A stretch of DNA of 64,000 nucleotides from Vombatus ursinus (Eukaryota; Chordata; Mammalia; Diprotodontia; Vombatidae), in the NCBI RefSeq assembly GCF_900497805.2, contig NW_020947390.1, forward strand, positions 2,259,145 to 2,323,144, in the 5' to 3' direction. Positions 1-10,712 of this stretch are shown in pieces (positions within the stretch are counted from its first letter, which is position 1; every line of letters starts with the position of its first letter). Under the pieces are notes generated by a model that was not told the origin of the DNA, did not search any database, and worked only from the letters and a program-made list of their open reading frames with translations. The position numbers were made by a program, and so were the translations under genes.

Positions 1-512
1 TAGTTCTCTAGCTCTTTGGTGGTACGAAGATGATGCATTGATTTGTCACCATCTGTTCTCTGGGATCAAGATTGCGTATTATAATCACTCACGGTTGGAC
101 TTTTTTTTTTAATGTTCTTTTTTATTGATATTTTTCTAGTCTTTGGGGGTGATTGTTATTCTGGTGTTTCTTGTCTTATTCTATGGCAACTTATTTAGGC
201 CTTGCCACGTTTTTCAGAATTCCCAATATTTCTTGTTTCTTAGAGCATTTTCATGTTCTGTTAGGTCCATAGACCACAATTTGTTCAACCATTCCCCAGT
301 TGATTGGGACCCATTTTGTTTTGAATTTCTTGCTTTTATGAATATTTTAGCATATATGGGGCCTTTTTTTTTTTATTTTCCCTCCCCGAAGTATGTGCCC
401 AGTTGTCAGATCACTTAATCAAAGAATATGCACAATTTAGTGACTTTTGTTTTCATGGTAGCTCCAAAGGATTTCATGTCCAAGTAATTCACCTTTCAGG
501 TAGGATTTAGAA
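1..512 (-). mobile_element. LINE-1 3' end, antisense
   Basis: The + strand carries reverse-complement landmarks of the marsupial L1 3' end: GGGATCAAGATTGCGTATTAT near 60-85 and CCACAATTTGTTCAACCATT near 275-295, followed by the T-rich segment of the ORF2 end. The copy continues beyond the left edge of the window. It is old and non-coding. Confidence 0.7.
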
Positions 513-560
513 AAGATAAACTCTCAGGTCCCTTATAACTCAGATTAATAGATAAGAAGT

Positions 561-792
561 CGTGTGATTTAGAGGATAGAATATAGGACTTAGAACCAGG
601 AGCCTTAGGTTCACATTCTAACTCCCAACATTTTGTTACTGTGGAACCATGGGCAAGTCTTTTAACTCTTTAAGCTTTGGTTTTCTCATCTATAAAATTG
701 AATTAGTAATACTTATATTATCTACCTTAAAGGGTTATTATGAAGTATACTTTGTAAATTTAAAATGCTCTATAAATTTAAATTATTTTTTG
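561..792 (+). repeat. MIR-like tRNA-derived SINE
   Basis: A tRNA-like head (GGACTTAGAACCAGGAGCC) is followed by GGGCAAGTC, CTCATCTATAAAAT, the AAAGGGTTATTATGAAG segment and a tail like CTATAAATTTAAATTATT. This is the common therian SINE plan with a TAAATG-ATTATT type end. Confidence 0.75.
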
Positions 793-904
793 TCCAGACT
801 TATGCTTCCATTTGTATAGTTTACTGGTGTGGATCCTTTCTCTGTCATTGCATATTTGCAACTTACTCATTAACTTAATTTTTTTTTTTTGGTAAATCAT
901 TAAT

Positions 905-1035
905 TTATAGGGAACTGCCTGACAATACTGGGAAGTTAAGTGATTTTTCTATGATCACACAAACTGTATAGATCAGAAGAGGAATTTGAATCCAGGTTTT
1001 CTTTGCACTGAGGCTTTTATCAACTGTGTAATTCA
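905..1035 (-). repeat. MIR-like SINE fragment, antisense
   Basis: Reverse landmarks are GGGAAGTTAAGTGATTTTTC, ATGATCACAC and GAATTTGAATCCAGG. It is diverged and lacks clean ends. Confidence 0.55.
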
Positions 1036-1500
1036 TTCTCTTTCTAATATTGTTTTTATTGTGATTACCATCTCCTCATCTTTTTTAGTGGATTTCAGAT
1101 AGAAATAATACTGGGACAAGCCACTCTCTTGCTCTTATCTTTTTCTGTTTAATGTTTTACAAACTATTGCAGAGGTGTGTAACGTAACTGCTTTTGGTAT
1201 TTGAATAAAAGTATTGAGATTACACAGGAATAGCAGATAGGATGACTGGAATGATGTGTATCTCATTTTACTCCCACATAGTTTTGATTTATTCCTCTGA
1301 ATCTGTTTTAAAGTTTTTCATTACATGTGGTGGGAAATAGTGTATTCATTGTAGTAACATGTATTGAAAACAATGTTCTTAAATTTTTATGAGTAATTGT
1401 TATTTTGGGACAATTGTGAACAACAGTTTTACCTGTAATAATATTCCAATTACAGTATTTGTTGAATTCTCAAGAACAGGTGTTGTATATGAAGTAGGAG
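1035..1500. other. Intronic DNA without a recognised feature
   Basis: AT-rich sequence with no repeat, exon or RNA gene that I recognise. Confidence 0.5.
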
Positions 1501-1502
1501 TA

Positions 1503-2790
1503 TTTGTCATTTCAATCAATTAGTAAATATTTATTAAATGTCTGCTATGTTCCAGGCACTGTGCTAAGTACTGGGGATATGAAAAGGGGCAAAAGACAGT
1601 CCCTGCCATCAAAGAGCTTACAGTCTAATGGGAGAGAAAACATACAAACAAATACATACAAAGCAAACTATATACAGGTTGAAGAGGAAATAATTAACAG
1701 AGGGAAGGCACCAGAATTAGGAGGGGTTCTTGAAGGCTTTCTTTAGGAGGTGGGATTTTAGTTGTAACTTCAAGCCTAGAAGGTCAGTAATCACAGCAGA
1801 GGAGGGAGAGTGTTTGAAGCATGGAGGACAGCCAGAGAGAATATCTGGAGTGGAGAGATGGACTGTTTTGTTAGTGGAATAGCCAAGAGGCCAGTGTCAC
1901 TGGATCTAAGAATATTTGTGAGGTTTAAGAAGACTGGAAAGGTCAGGGGGGGCTAGATTATAAAGGGCTTTGAATGCCAAATAGAACATTTTGTATTTGC
2001 TCCTAGAGGCAATAGGAAGCCCCTAAAGTGTGTTGAGTAGGGGGTTGTTTGTGTGACATGATCAGACTTATGTTTTAAGAAAATCACTTTACTGGCTGAA
2101 TGGAGTATGAATTGGAATGAAGAGAGCTTTGAGGGAGGGAGACCCATCTTCAGGCCATTGCAGTAATCTAGGTGTGAGGTGATGAGAGCCTGCAATAAAG
2201 ATGGTGGCAGTGTCAGAGGAGAGAAATTTAGCCAAAAAAAGGTAGGTGAGGCATGGGATGATAGTTATAGGAGATGGACAGATCAAGCAAGGTTTTTGAG
2301 GATGGGTGAGAGTATGGGTATGTTTGTGTGGTATATGGAAACAGCCACTAAATAGGGATAGATGGAAGATAAGTGAGAAAGTTGATATAATAGAGGAAAC
2401 AGTGTGCCAGAAAAGATGGGATGGAATCGGATCACTCATGTAGAGGGTTTTGCCTTGGAAAGGAGGAGGGCCATCTTATTATGTGAGACAAACATGGAGG
2501 GGAGATAGTGGCAAAAAGCATCTGAGTGATGTGAGTTGAGGAGAAGGAGATGAAGTAGTTCTTGCTGAATGGCCTCAATTTCTAAAAAATGAAATATGAT
2601 GTAAGGTTCTCAGCTGAGTAGGTGGGGGTTGGGGAGCCATGGGAGATAAAAAGGCTTCAAAAATTGCTATGGTGAATGGGATAGTGAGTTAATTTGGAAG
2701 GTGCAAAAGGATTGTCACCAGCGCTGAAGGCCCAGTTGAGATTATGTATCATAAATTTGTGGTGGACTCAGCACAGTTTTTGTGATTTCT
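1503..2790 (-). mobile_element. L2 LINE 3' portion, antisense, about 1.3 kb
   Basis: It begins with the reverse complement of the L2 3' tail (TATTTATTAAATGTCTGC, CCAGGCACTGTGCTAAGTAC, AGTCCCTGCCATCAAAGAGC) and runs back into the ORF2 end. On the minus strand, 1953-2195 stays open and includes ITSHLDYCNGL, which corresponds to the conserved SRLDYCNSLL-type motif at the C-terminus of L2/CR1 ORF2. This is the longest L2 relic in the window. It is 5' truncated and not functional. Confidence 0.85.
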
Positions 2791-3180
2791 ATGTAGAACC
2801 CTTGCATCAGAAGAAGTTTTGTAGTTTTCCCTTTTGTTGGGAACGTTTCTGCTAGAATTGATGATGTATGAAAAGTATTAGAACAAATTTATCAATGAGG
2901 AGGTTTAAATGGTAGGAACTATTAAATATTCAACTTAAAAATTTGCACCATCTAGTGTGGGTACCTCAGTCATGTCCAGAAACAGAATTTTGCAAGACAC
3001 AAAGGATTAAAGGCTATTATCAATTGAGAATTTTTTTTTATTAAGTGCATATTATGTGCCAAGTGAGAGGTGGAAGGGCATAGTGGATAAGGAAGACCTC
3101 AGTACAATTCTCATGTCCCAGACAATTTGCTAAGATTTTAAGCTATAAGTCCCTTAAAGATCTGCATTAATAGAGTACCC
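2790..3180. other. Intronic DNA without a recognised feature
   Basis: No coding signal or familiar repeat. It separates two antisense L2 relics and could be very diverged L2 sequence. Confidence 0.4.
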
Positions 3181-3650
3181 CATATCAGTGATTATCACAG
3201 GTCTAGTCCAGGTACTGTACTAGTGAAATGCTGAAGACAAATATAAAAGGGAGTGAATGTTTAGCCTCAGGGAGTTCACCTGGATAAGCAAATCCAGGAA
3301 GGAAAAGAGGAAGGAAAGGCTTCTTTAAGGAGGAAAGGAATAAAGAAAGGGTTCCAGAGGTGGGAAGGGGGGAGAGCCTTGTAGATATGGGGAAGGGCCA
3401 GTCCAAAGACAGAGGTGGGAGATGTTATGGATAAGGGAAGAACCAGCAGATCAATTTGGTTTAGAATGGCGTGGATGGAGACTGGAATACTGTATAAATA
3501 GCTCGAAAAGATAGGCTGCAATCAGATTGTGGAGGATTTTAAATGCCAAAGTTTCTTGTGTTTTATTCTAGAGGCACTGGGGAGTCACAGAAACTTCTTG
3601 ATAAGAGGATGAATGACATGGTCTTTGGGCTTTAGGACTTTGGCTTATTT
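3180..3650 (-). mobile_element. L2 LINE 3' portion, antisense, diverged
   Basis: Landmarks in order: CCAGGTACTGTACTAGTGAA, CCTCAGGGAGTTCACC, GGATTTTAAATGCCAAAG, TAGAGGCACTGGGGAGTCAC and GATGAATGACATGGTC. These follow the antisense L2 order with internal gaps. Confidence 0.7.
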
Positions 3651-3695
3651 TTTTTTTCTTTGAGAGCTTTGACAGATCAACATTTAGGATACCTT

Positions 3696-3969
3696 GTGTT
3701 GTTGAGTCATTTTTCAGTTGTGTCCAACTCTTTGTGATCCCATTTGGGGTTTTTTGTTTTTTGTTTTTTTTTTTTTGGCAAAGATACTGGAGTGGTTTGC
3801 CATTCCTTCTCCAGCTCATTTTATAGATGAGGAAACTAAGGCAAACGGGTTAAGTTACTTGCCCAGGATCACCCAGCTAGTAAATGTCTGAGGCTGGATT
3901 TGAACTCAGAAAGATAAGTCTTCCTGACTGCAGGCTTGGCACTCTATGTACTGCACTACCTAGCTGCCT
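3696..3969 (-). repeat. MAR1 CORE-SINE, antisense, near full length
   Basis: It reads 3' to 5' of the element: GTTGTTGAGTCATTTTTCAG, CCATTTGGGGTTTTTTG, a T-rich insertion, AAGATACTGGAGTGGTTTGC, GATGAGGAAACTAAGGCAAA and finally CACTACCTAGCTGCC (tRNA-like 5' end). The ATGGGG-GACTGAACAAC type tail is shared with RTE/BovB LINEs, as known for MAR1. Confidence 0.9.
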
Positions 3970-4888
3970 AAATGATTCTAAATTGATTTCTTTAAATAAT
4001 TGCTTCAGATTTAAACAAAATTAATTGCTATATCTGGATATTAGTGCTTATGTTCTAAGAAAAAGAGATAGCATAGAGAGAATTTTTACCTCTAGAAAAA
4101 ATCAGCAATACCTTCTCACTTTGTAGATGGGGAAACCTCAAGAGGGAATACAGGAAGGAGAAGATTCTTTGAGGTACAAGAATAAACCAGAGCTAATTTA
4201 ACAGGCAGTGACATGCTCTTGTATGAATAAAACATAGGAGCTATTATTTGGTTGTTTTGCTTTCTGATTTTATAAATGGAATGCAGTTTGTAGGTTGTTT
4301 ATTCTGACATTTATTTCTATCAAGCTGATGCTCAAATAAAAAAATGAAATGTAGCAAAAAGATACATTTATTTGTAATTTCCCCTTACCTCAAGAGTTGG
4401 TATTAAAGGAAGGTAAAGTCATGATTGCCACATTCTAGTATTCCTGTGTTCCTGAAAGAATGTTTGAATACAGGGATTTTGTATTTCTTTTTGTTTTTAT
4501 TGGTGCTTTCACTTTGTGTCTTCTACAACTGGACTTACTAGCTTTGTAACAGAGGTGAGGCTCACTTCATCTCAGAGCTGCAATTTTTCCCTATCTGTAA
4601 AATTCAGGTAGTATATGAACTATGCTACAGGGTTTTATAGATGAAACTGCTATGCAAATCTAAAATAAAATACTCTATCTAAAATAAAGTGAACTGCCGC
4701 TGCAGAGTTGTTATCATGAATATGATGATTGTGTGTTTCTATACTTTATTGTCAGTGTTGTTCATTTAAAAATTGTTAACTTTACAGATCAGGGAGGATG
4801 TTTAAATTATCTCTAGAGTAACATGTCCCTCTTACTTTTATTGAAGCATTATTTACTGTAACATAGTGCAGAGTCCCAGTATAAAACA
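3970..4888. other. Intronic DNA without a recognised feature
   Basis: About 0.9 kb of AT-rich DNA, with no repeat or exon that I recognise. Confidence 0.45.
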
Positions 4889-5262
4889 AATAAGGGATTT
4901 CTGCTCTATTCAGTGCATCCTGCCAGGCACGGTAAGGATCATAATGAAGGAAAGGACCCAGGCCTTGCTTTCAAGGAGTTTGTAATCCCAGAGAGATAAG
5001 GGATAAGTACATGAGAAGTTAAATAACAAGATGACAAGACCAGACGTGTTATAAGGCAGTTCATGATTAATTGTTTCAGGAGTGTTAGAGAAAATGAGTG
5101 CCAGGATTCCAGAAGAGGGAGAGATTGCTAGATTTTGGAGTGGCCTCTCAGCCACATTTAAAAAGAATGTTGACAGGTTAAAGTGTGTTGAGAGGAGGTG
5201 GCTGTAATAGGGAGATGGGTAGTGGGCTGGATGACAGGAAGTGGGAATGGAAGTCATACCAT
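4888..5262 (-). mobile_element. L2 LINE 3' portion, antisense
   Basis: Reverse L2 tail landmarks: CTATTCAGTGCATCCTGCCA, GGCACGGTAAGGATC and CAAGGAGTTTGTAATCCCAG, then the weakly conserved body. The following 200 bp may also belong but are too diverged to place. Confidence 0.65.
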
Positions 5263-5538
5263 TTTGAGGACCAAATGAAAAAAATAGAAATATTTAACTT
5301 AGAAGAAGAAAGACAGGGACATAGTTATTAAACTGATCAGGAGAATGCTAGAAGTAATAGTATCCCTAGGTTTTTATTAAATAATTTAATAAAATAGTTC
5401 ATATTATTCATGTGGAGAAGATGGTGAGATGTGGACTACTCAGTAATAAAATCTGATGAATTCAGAGTGAGTTGAATGGCTGAACTCTAGTCTTTACTAG
5501 TTCATTGTCAACTTGGCTGGACTTCAGCACTTGAATGC

Positions 5539-5606
5539 ATTGAGGACCTGTGTTTGACCCTGTTGTGTTTGACATTTTTATCAGACTTGGATAAAAGCAT
5601 AGGCAA
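5539..5606 (+). mobile_element. L3/CR1 LINE ORF2 fragment
   Basis: GTTTGACATTTTTATCAGAC followed by TTGGATAAAAGCATAGG matches the coding stretch around FNIFINDLDKGI of CR1/L3 ORF2. Short isolated fragment. Confidence 0.55.
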
Positions 5607-5617
5607 GGCAAGACAAT

Positions 5618-5960
5618 GATTATGTGCTCTCTGTTCCAGGCACTGTGATAAGTGCTAGGATACAAACAGAAGTATAAAGGACAGTGAGGTAAGCCAGTGA
5701 GGAGGTTATTACAATAGTCCAGATAAGACATTAGGGCCTGAATTAGGGGGGTGACTTTGTGAGTAGAGAGAGAGATGTCTTGGAGGTAGAAACCGTAAGG
5801 TTTTGCAGTTAGTAGGTTCTGTGTGGTGAAGGAAGAGTGGAAGGGACTGAAGTTGTGAACTTAGGTGACTAGAAAGACAGTGTCACTCTCCATAGTAATA
5901 GGGATATTTGGAGGACAGGTGGACTTGGAGACAAAGGCAAATGTAACAAGATCCTTGATG
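5618..5960 (-). mobile_element. L2 LINE, antisense, internally deleted
   Basis: The reverse L2 tail (CCAGGCACTGTGATAAGTGC) is joined to an internal part: GAGGAGGTTATTACAATAGTCC and then TAGTAATAGGGATATTTGGA. On the minus strand the join encodes SYLDYCNNLLTGLP, the L2 ORF2 C-terminal motif. Sequence between tail and body is missing. Confidence 0.7.
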
Positions 5961-6009
5961 GTGATCCTAACCCATCCTTATCTGCTCCTGCTGTACAACT
6001 CACTTTACC

Positions 6010-6105
6010 CCCATACAATCAATCAAAAAACATTTATTAAGTCCCTAATATGTGCTGGGCACTGTGTTAAGGGTTGGGAATACAGATACAAAGAATGAAA
6101 TAATT
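6010..6105 (-). mobile_element. L2 3' tail, antisense
   Basis: AACATTTATTAAGTCCCTAA and GGGCACTGTGTTAAGGG are the reverse complement of the L2 terminal segment. Confidence 0.75.
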
Positions 6106-6136
6106 CTTATTCTCTCTCACTCTCTCTCTCTCTCAT
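6106..6136. repeat. (TC)n microsatellite
   Basis: Short CT dinucleotide run between an L2 tail and an antisense L1. Confidence 0.85.
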
Positions 6137-6610
6137 CTTTTCCCCAATTACATGTTAAAATGATTAAAATTTTTAATGTTTTGAGTTCCAAAGTATATCT
6201 TCCATCCCTCCCTCCCCTTCCCCCTGACAGTAAGCAATCAGATATAGGTTATATATGTGCAATCATGTAAAACATTTCCATGTGTGTACAAGAAGACTCA
6301 AATAAAAGAAAAAGAATGAAAGAAAAAAAGTAAAAAATAGCATGCTTCAGTCTGTATTCAAACAATATCAGTTCTTTCTCTGGAGGCCAAGAGTAAGCTT
6401 CATCATTAGTTCTTTGGGATTGTCTTGGATCCTTGTATTTCTGAGAATAGCTAAATCATTCACAGTTTTTCATTGTACAATATTGCTGTTACTGAGTACA
6501 GCATTCTCCTAGTTTTGCTCACTTCACTTTGCATCAGTTCATGTAAGTCATTCAGGTTTCTCTAAAATCATCCTGCTTGTCATTTCAACAGTTCTTATTC
6601 TTAATGATCT
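6137..6610 (-). mobile_element. LINE-1 3' end, antisense
   Basis: Reverse landmarks of the marsupial L1 3' UTR and ORF2 end: CCCCAATTACATGTTAAAAT, AGCAATCAGATATAGGTTAT, CTTTGGGATTGTCTTGGATC, TTTTGCTCACTTCACTTTGC and CATCCTGCTTGTCATTTC. Confidence 0.85.
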
Positions 6611-7500
6611 TAATACTAAGGCCAAAAATGAAAAGGTCACTTAGGGGTTCTTACTATCCCAGAATGCTGAGCCCTTTGCCCCAAGGGTTGGGTATTGGTG
6701 TGTGGAGAGGGAGGTGGAGGTTGTAGATTTTTTTCAGTGGCATCTTTGCCAGTGCTCTGACTGCGGGTTCCTCATGGTAGATTAGAACTGTATGGAGCAG
6801 CATAAGACCTGCTTAGAAGGGGAGAGGTTGAGAGCTTGCATTCTGAAAGAGGGGTCTGAAGTGGGGAGTGTTGAGGAATAAGGGTAGTAGTATAGTTACT
6901 TAAAGACAGCTGTTGTGGGGAAGTTGGGATGATGGTCAGATCAGTGTTCCCTGTATTTCCTTTATTTTTTTAAAAAATAAGAGAAACAATTAGCTGTTAC
7001 TTTTCTGTTAAATGACAGGAACTAAAAGGGTGGCTTAAAACTATTGTTAAATTGCAAGATTCTGTTTTCTGCAGAATAATATCAAAGGTCTCCATCCCCC
7101 TACTCCCCTACCCCCATATGTTTAAAGAAAGTTGTTTTAATCTTTGGGAATAGATTTAAAAAACAAACAAGCAACAAAACCTATTTTTCAGGGTTCTGTG
7201 TAGCTACTTTTCTATACCTCTTTCATCCATGTCACCTTTGCCAAAATCTATAGATTAAGAATGTTGCTTTGGGGCGGGGTAGTCCTTGAGTCAGCCAAGA
7301 TCACAGAGGAAGAAGAGGATTATAGTTGTAACCCCCCACCCCCTTTGTTTCCCTGGTGTCTTGAAGATGGAGGACTATGTTTTCTCTTATTTCTGTGCTC
7401 ATTGGGGTTTTTAAGCATATCTTATTTTTATTGAGTTTAAATAGGCATTTTTTTTCTGCCTCCAAATCAGTTTTTTAAACCATTTTCCCAACAGGGAAGC
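6610..7500. other. Intronic DNA without a recognised feature
   Basis: About 0.9 kb of mixed composition with no familiar repeat or exon. It is a better-than-average candidate for non-repeat intron. Confidence 0.45.
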
Positions 7501-7504
7501 TGTA

Positions 7505-7790
7505 TGGTCTATTAGTTGCAAGTTGTGAAATCTTCGTTCTATCTTAGCCCTTCTGTAGAAGTTTTTTTTTTTTTTTTTTTTTTGGTGACTTTAGGGAAAT
7601 CATTTGACTGTATATTGTCTGTTCCTTGGTGTGTAAAACAGGGCTGATAATACTTGGGAGCTTCACAGGGGTTCAGTGAGAGTGGATTCAAGTCTGTAGT
7701 GTGTTTTGAAAGCCATGGATAAAAGGAACTCCCTGGGTAAAGTATTATTATTTTATATTGAGGAGCTTTCCTTTTTCTTTGCCCAATAAT
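7505..7790 (+). repeat. MIR-like SINE interrupted by a 22-base T run
   Basis: The tRNA-like part and GGTGACTTTAGGGAAATC are separated by T22 at 7562-7583. GTGTAAAACAGGGCTGATAA, TTCACAGGGG and TTTTGAAAGCCATGGATAA follow. The T run looks like a later expansion or the A-tail of an antisense insertion with nothing else left. Confidence 0.6.
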
Positions 7791-8029
7791 TTGATTCAAA
7801 ACAGTTTGCACAGCAAGGTAGTAATATTGACTTAAGAATCCCATTGCCCAGTGTAATCCTGTGCCAGGAATTACTAAACGACAGATGGGCTCAGTTGATA
7901 GTATATTCCCTTTATTCGCTGCATATGCAGTGGCACATCGGTTAATAGACCCTCTAGGACTGAAGATATCTCTTGTATTATCAAGATGTTTATGTTTTTG
8001 TGTTTTATTTTTTTAACTGTACTACCCCA

Positions 8030-8437
8030 AACTGATAATTAGCCAAGGCCAGGCAGCTTGGAATTTCCTTATGTTGGTGAAGAGGAAGCTTTGAAAGTCT
8101 CTGTGTCGGATTAATGGTGGCAGTCATGGCAAAGAAGCTTGTAGAGGCTGAGGAAACAGTAGGGGAGGATGAGGTAGAGGTTGAGGAAGAGGCAGTAATT
8201 ATTCAGCGTTTAACCCTTCACAGGCTTACTGGTAGAGGCATAAAGGAGAAAGATTGAGGGCTGACCTTACAGTCAGGAAGACTGGCCTTCCTGTTCATGG
8301 CCTTCTAAGAGCTTTGGAAAGACACTGGAAGATTACATCGACATCTAGCTGATTTTCACAGAGAACACTTGAATGCCATGTTGCACAGTTGACAATAAAA
8401 ATAAATGTGAAATGGAATCCAGAGAACAAAAAAAAAA
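8030..8437 (+). pseudogene. Possible processed retrocopy, source gene not recognised
   Basis: Seen: an AATAAA at 8394-8399, then 28 bases, then a pure A10 run at 8428-8437. This is the spacing of an mRNA 3' end with poly(A). The 400 bp before it are richer in G than the flanks and lack repeat landmarks. A short acidic reading frame starts with ATG at 8112 (AKKLVEAEETVGEDEVEVEE) and stops after about 50 codons. I cannot match it to a family. It could equally be unique intron with a chance A run. Confidence 0.3.
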
Positions 8438-8907
8438 TAGAAATTCTAGATTTCCCTAATTAACAGTTGAAAACAAAAGTCAAGAGTTCCTAGAGTCAAA
8501 ACAAACAATTCAAAATCAGTCAAAACCTAATATGGAGACTTTAGAAGCAAAGAAATTAGAGAAGAGAGTCTCTAAAGATGCATATGGTGAAACATTTCTT
8601 ATCTTCTATAACAGAGTAGTATAGATTTGACAGTTAACAAAACAATAATAGCTGAAGTTTTGGCACCTGTGTTTTTATTGAAGTTTATTGTTTATTTTTC
8701 CCAATCCTAGAAGCTAAAATTTTCGATTTGTTACCCTTTCCTCATTGTTATTATTGTGCAATAACAAGCTATATAACATTTAAAAGCTAAAAAGCCTCCC
8801 TGGTCAGTGGCTTTATCCTTTAAATATGAAATAATAATTATTCAAATTGTATAAGTTGGTGTTTCCCACTTGGTACAGTTGATGTATCATGGAAGAGAAT
8901 ATATGGG

Positions 8908-8958
8908 TGTGTGTGTATATACATATATATCTATATATATGTATATACACATACACAC
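8908..8958. repeat. Alternating AT/GT hairpin
   Basis: Perfect 18-base arms at 8913-8930 (GTGTATATACATATATAT) and 8933-8950 with a 2-base loop, extended by imperfect GT/AC. Typical of an expanded dinucleotide tract able to form a cruciform. Confidence 0.85.
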
Positions 8959-8959
8959 A

Positions 8960-9500
8960 ATATATGTTTTCCACATTTCTAATTGATTTCATAGTGCACC
9001 CAACAAGAATAATTCTACATAAGTTTTATAGGCTCTCTGACTAAGCAACTTAATGCTTAACCATTCTTTCTTTAACTCTGTTGTGCTGTGATAATTTATC
9101 ACTATGCTGACTAATAGTGTCTATACCAAAGTTACGAGAAAATCATCTGCTTTAAATTTGACTCTAGAAATATATTTATTGAACCATGCCTAGTTTGGGA
9201 TATAGAGGACTGAAGCAGCTATTCTGCTGACCAACAATGCCTCCTCAGGACAAAAATTTAATTCTAGTTTTGGAAGCCAGATAACTTATTATCATAATGG
9301 CCGCATAAGAAACACTGAGTAGCACATGTAAAAAGTTATCAGATATCTGGAGGCAGAGGTTTTCATATTTTCAGTTTTGATTAAAATTTTCCAGATAACA
9401 TATGTGTCCAATTAATTTTTATGAAAATGCTGACTTAGATAATGTCATGTTAAATTGGGAATTTTGTTTTTTTTTTTTTTTTAAACTGTGCTTATTATTC
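8960..9500. other. Intronic DNA without a recognised feature
   Basis: AT-rich, no repeat landmark or exon recognised. Confidence 0.45.
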
Positions 9501-9504
9501 AGCT

Positions 9505-9712
9505 GTAAGAGGCAGTGGGACATAGTAGAAGGCTGCCTTGAAGTCAAGAAGATCTGGATTCCAGTCCTACAGCTGAAATACACTGGCTGTGTGACCCTGG
9601 GCAAGTCACCAAACTTTAAAGACTGTAATTTAGAAATGAGTTCCAAGTTCCATTGATGAAAGAAGTTTCCACATAAGGAGTTCCCCAAACATGCAATAAC
9701 AGGTGTGAACCA
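9505..9712 (+). repeat. tRNA-derived SINE with GATGAAATCACAGG-type tail (family B)
   Basis: The tRNA-like head (GAGGCAGTGGGACATAGTAG), GTGTGACCCTGGGCAAGTCA, then a tail different from MIR or MAR1: AGTTTCCACATAAGGAGTTC followed by CCAAACATGCAATAACAGG. At least five more copies in this window share this tail (10299, 12256, 37388, 60060, 61970). Confidence 0.75.
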
Positions 9713-9729
9713 AAAAAAATATTCAGCTG

Positions 9730-9796
9730 TCTCTCTGTCTCTCTCTGTATCTCTTCTCTTCTCTTCTCTTCTCTTCTCTTCTCTTCTCTTCTCTTC
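9730..9796. repeat. (CTCTT)n pentanucleotide microsatellite
   Basis: About nine tandem CTCTT units from 9751, preceded by CTCTGT-rich sequence. A 127-codon minus-strand open frame across it is low-complexity Arg/Glu and not a gene. Confidence 0.9.
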
Positions 9797-10261
9797 ATCT
9801 CCTTCTTCTCTCTCAGTCTCTGTGCCCCTCTCTGTCTCTCCCTACCCCGCACCTTAGGGTTCACTAAGGCACCCCAAGGAAGAGACAGAAGGCAACCTTT
9901 GTCCAAACTACAGCTCTCACTGGGACCACCATTTCTCTTTAGACCCTGTTGGAGTACAGCCCAGCTTCCCAAGAACCTCAGGATTAGCAACACTATCACT
10001 CAGACCACTTTCTCTACTTTTAAGCCAGCCCCCATAGTTAGTTATCCTCCTAGGAGAGCAAAATCTGTAGAGACTTGACCTGGCAGCTGCTTTTATAAGT
10101 GCTGCAGTCCCACCCCCACCACACTAAATAGCCATAGCTACTGAATTTTAGACCCAAAAAAGAAAGTTCTTGCTACCACATTCCTTTGCTTTGTCAGATG
10201 GTTTATCATCAGAAATGGATGTTATTTTTATCAATGGAAATAACACTAGAGAAGATAATGA

Positions 10262-10630
10262 ATGAAAAATCACTTACTGAGCCTTTATTATGTGCTAAAG
10301 CAGCTTAGTGAAGCTAATAGAGCCAGCCTTAAAGCTTGGAAGATCTGGATTCAAATCACTACCTCTTGTAACATACTGGTGTAATGATTCTGGACAAATC
10401 ACTTAATCTTTTTAAGACAATAAACGACAAGGGTGGAGCCTGTCTATACTAGTAGAGAAAATTTCTTTACTCAGGAATTCCCCATACTAATGAAATCACA
10501 GATCTGGTCTTCTTCACTTACTGTGTACTGCCCTGGGCTTAATATTGGGGATCTAAACAAAGGAAGACAGTCTTTGCCCTTAGGGAACTTACATTCTAAT
10601 GAGGTAAGACTACTCAGAAAAAGGTATGGT
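10262..10630 (-). mobile_element. L2 3' tail, antisense, split by a SINE
   Basis: The left piece (CACTTACTGAGCC, TTATTATGTGCTAAAG) and right piece (CTTACTGTGTACTGCCCTGG, CTTAATATTGGGGATC, TAGGGAACTTACATTCTAAT) rejoin into one antisense L2 tail once 10299-10512 is removed. The overlap of the two pieces is consistent with a worn target-site duplication. Confidence 0.7.
10299..10512 (+). repeat. tRNA-derived SINE, family B, inside L2
   Basis: GCAGCTTAGTGAAGCTAATA head, GATCTGGATTCAAATCAC, then the family tail: TTTACTCAGGAATTCCCC and ACTAATGAAATCACAGATCT. Confidence 0.75.
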
Positions 10631-10654
10631 GGCTGGGAGAATGAACTGGGTTAG

Positions 10655-10712
10655 GTAAGGAAGTCACAAGTGGCCTCGAGGCTCACAGGTTCCCCATCCC
10701 TGGCATAGGGCA
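10655..10712. mobile_element. hAT-type miniature element fragment
   Basis: AAGTGGCCTCGAGGCTCACA then GGTTCCCCATCCCTGG matches the end of a hAT (OposCharlie-like) non-autonomous family whose terminal repeat reads CCTCACCCCTG outward. Only one end remains. Confidence 0.5.

Noticed and set aside
1503-2790. Initial reading as an unnamed long repeat family
   Set aside because: The head is the exact reverse of the L2 3' tail and the minus strand encodes an L2 ORF2 motif, so it is antisense L2.
9616-9999. 127-codon minus-strand open frame
   Set aside because: It runs through the (CTCTT)n tract and a SINE; the Arg/Glu run is low complexity, with no splice or start context.
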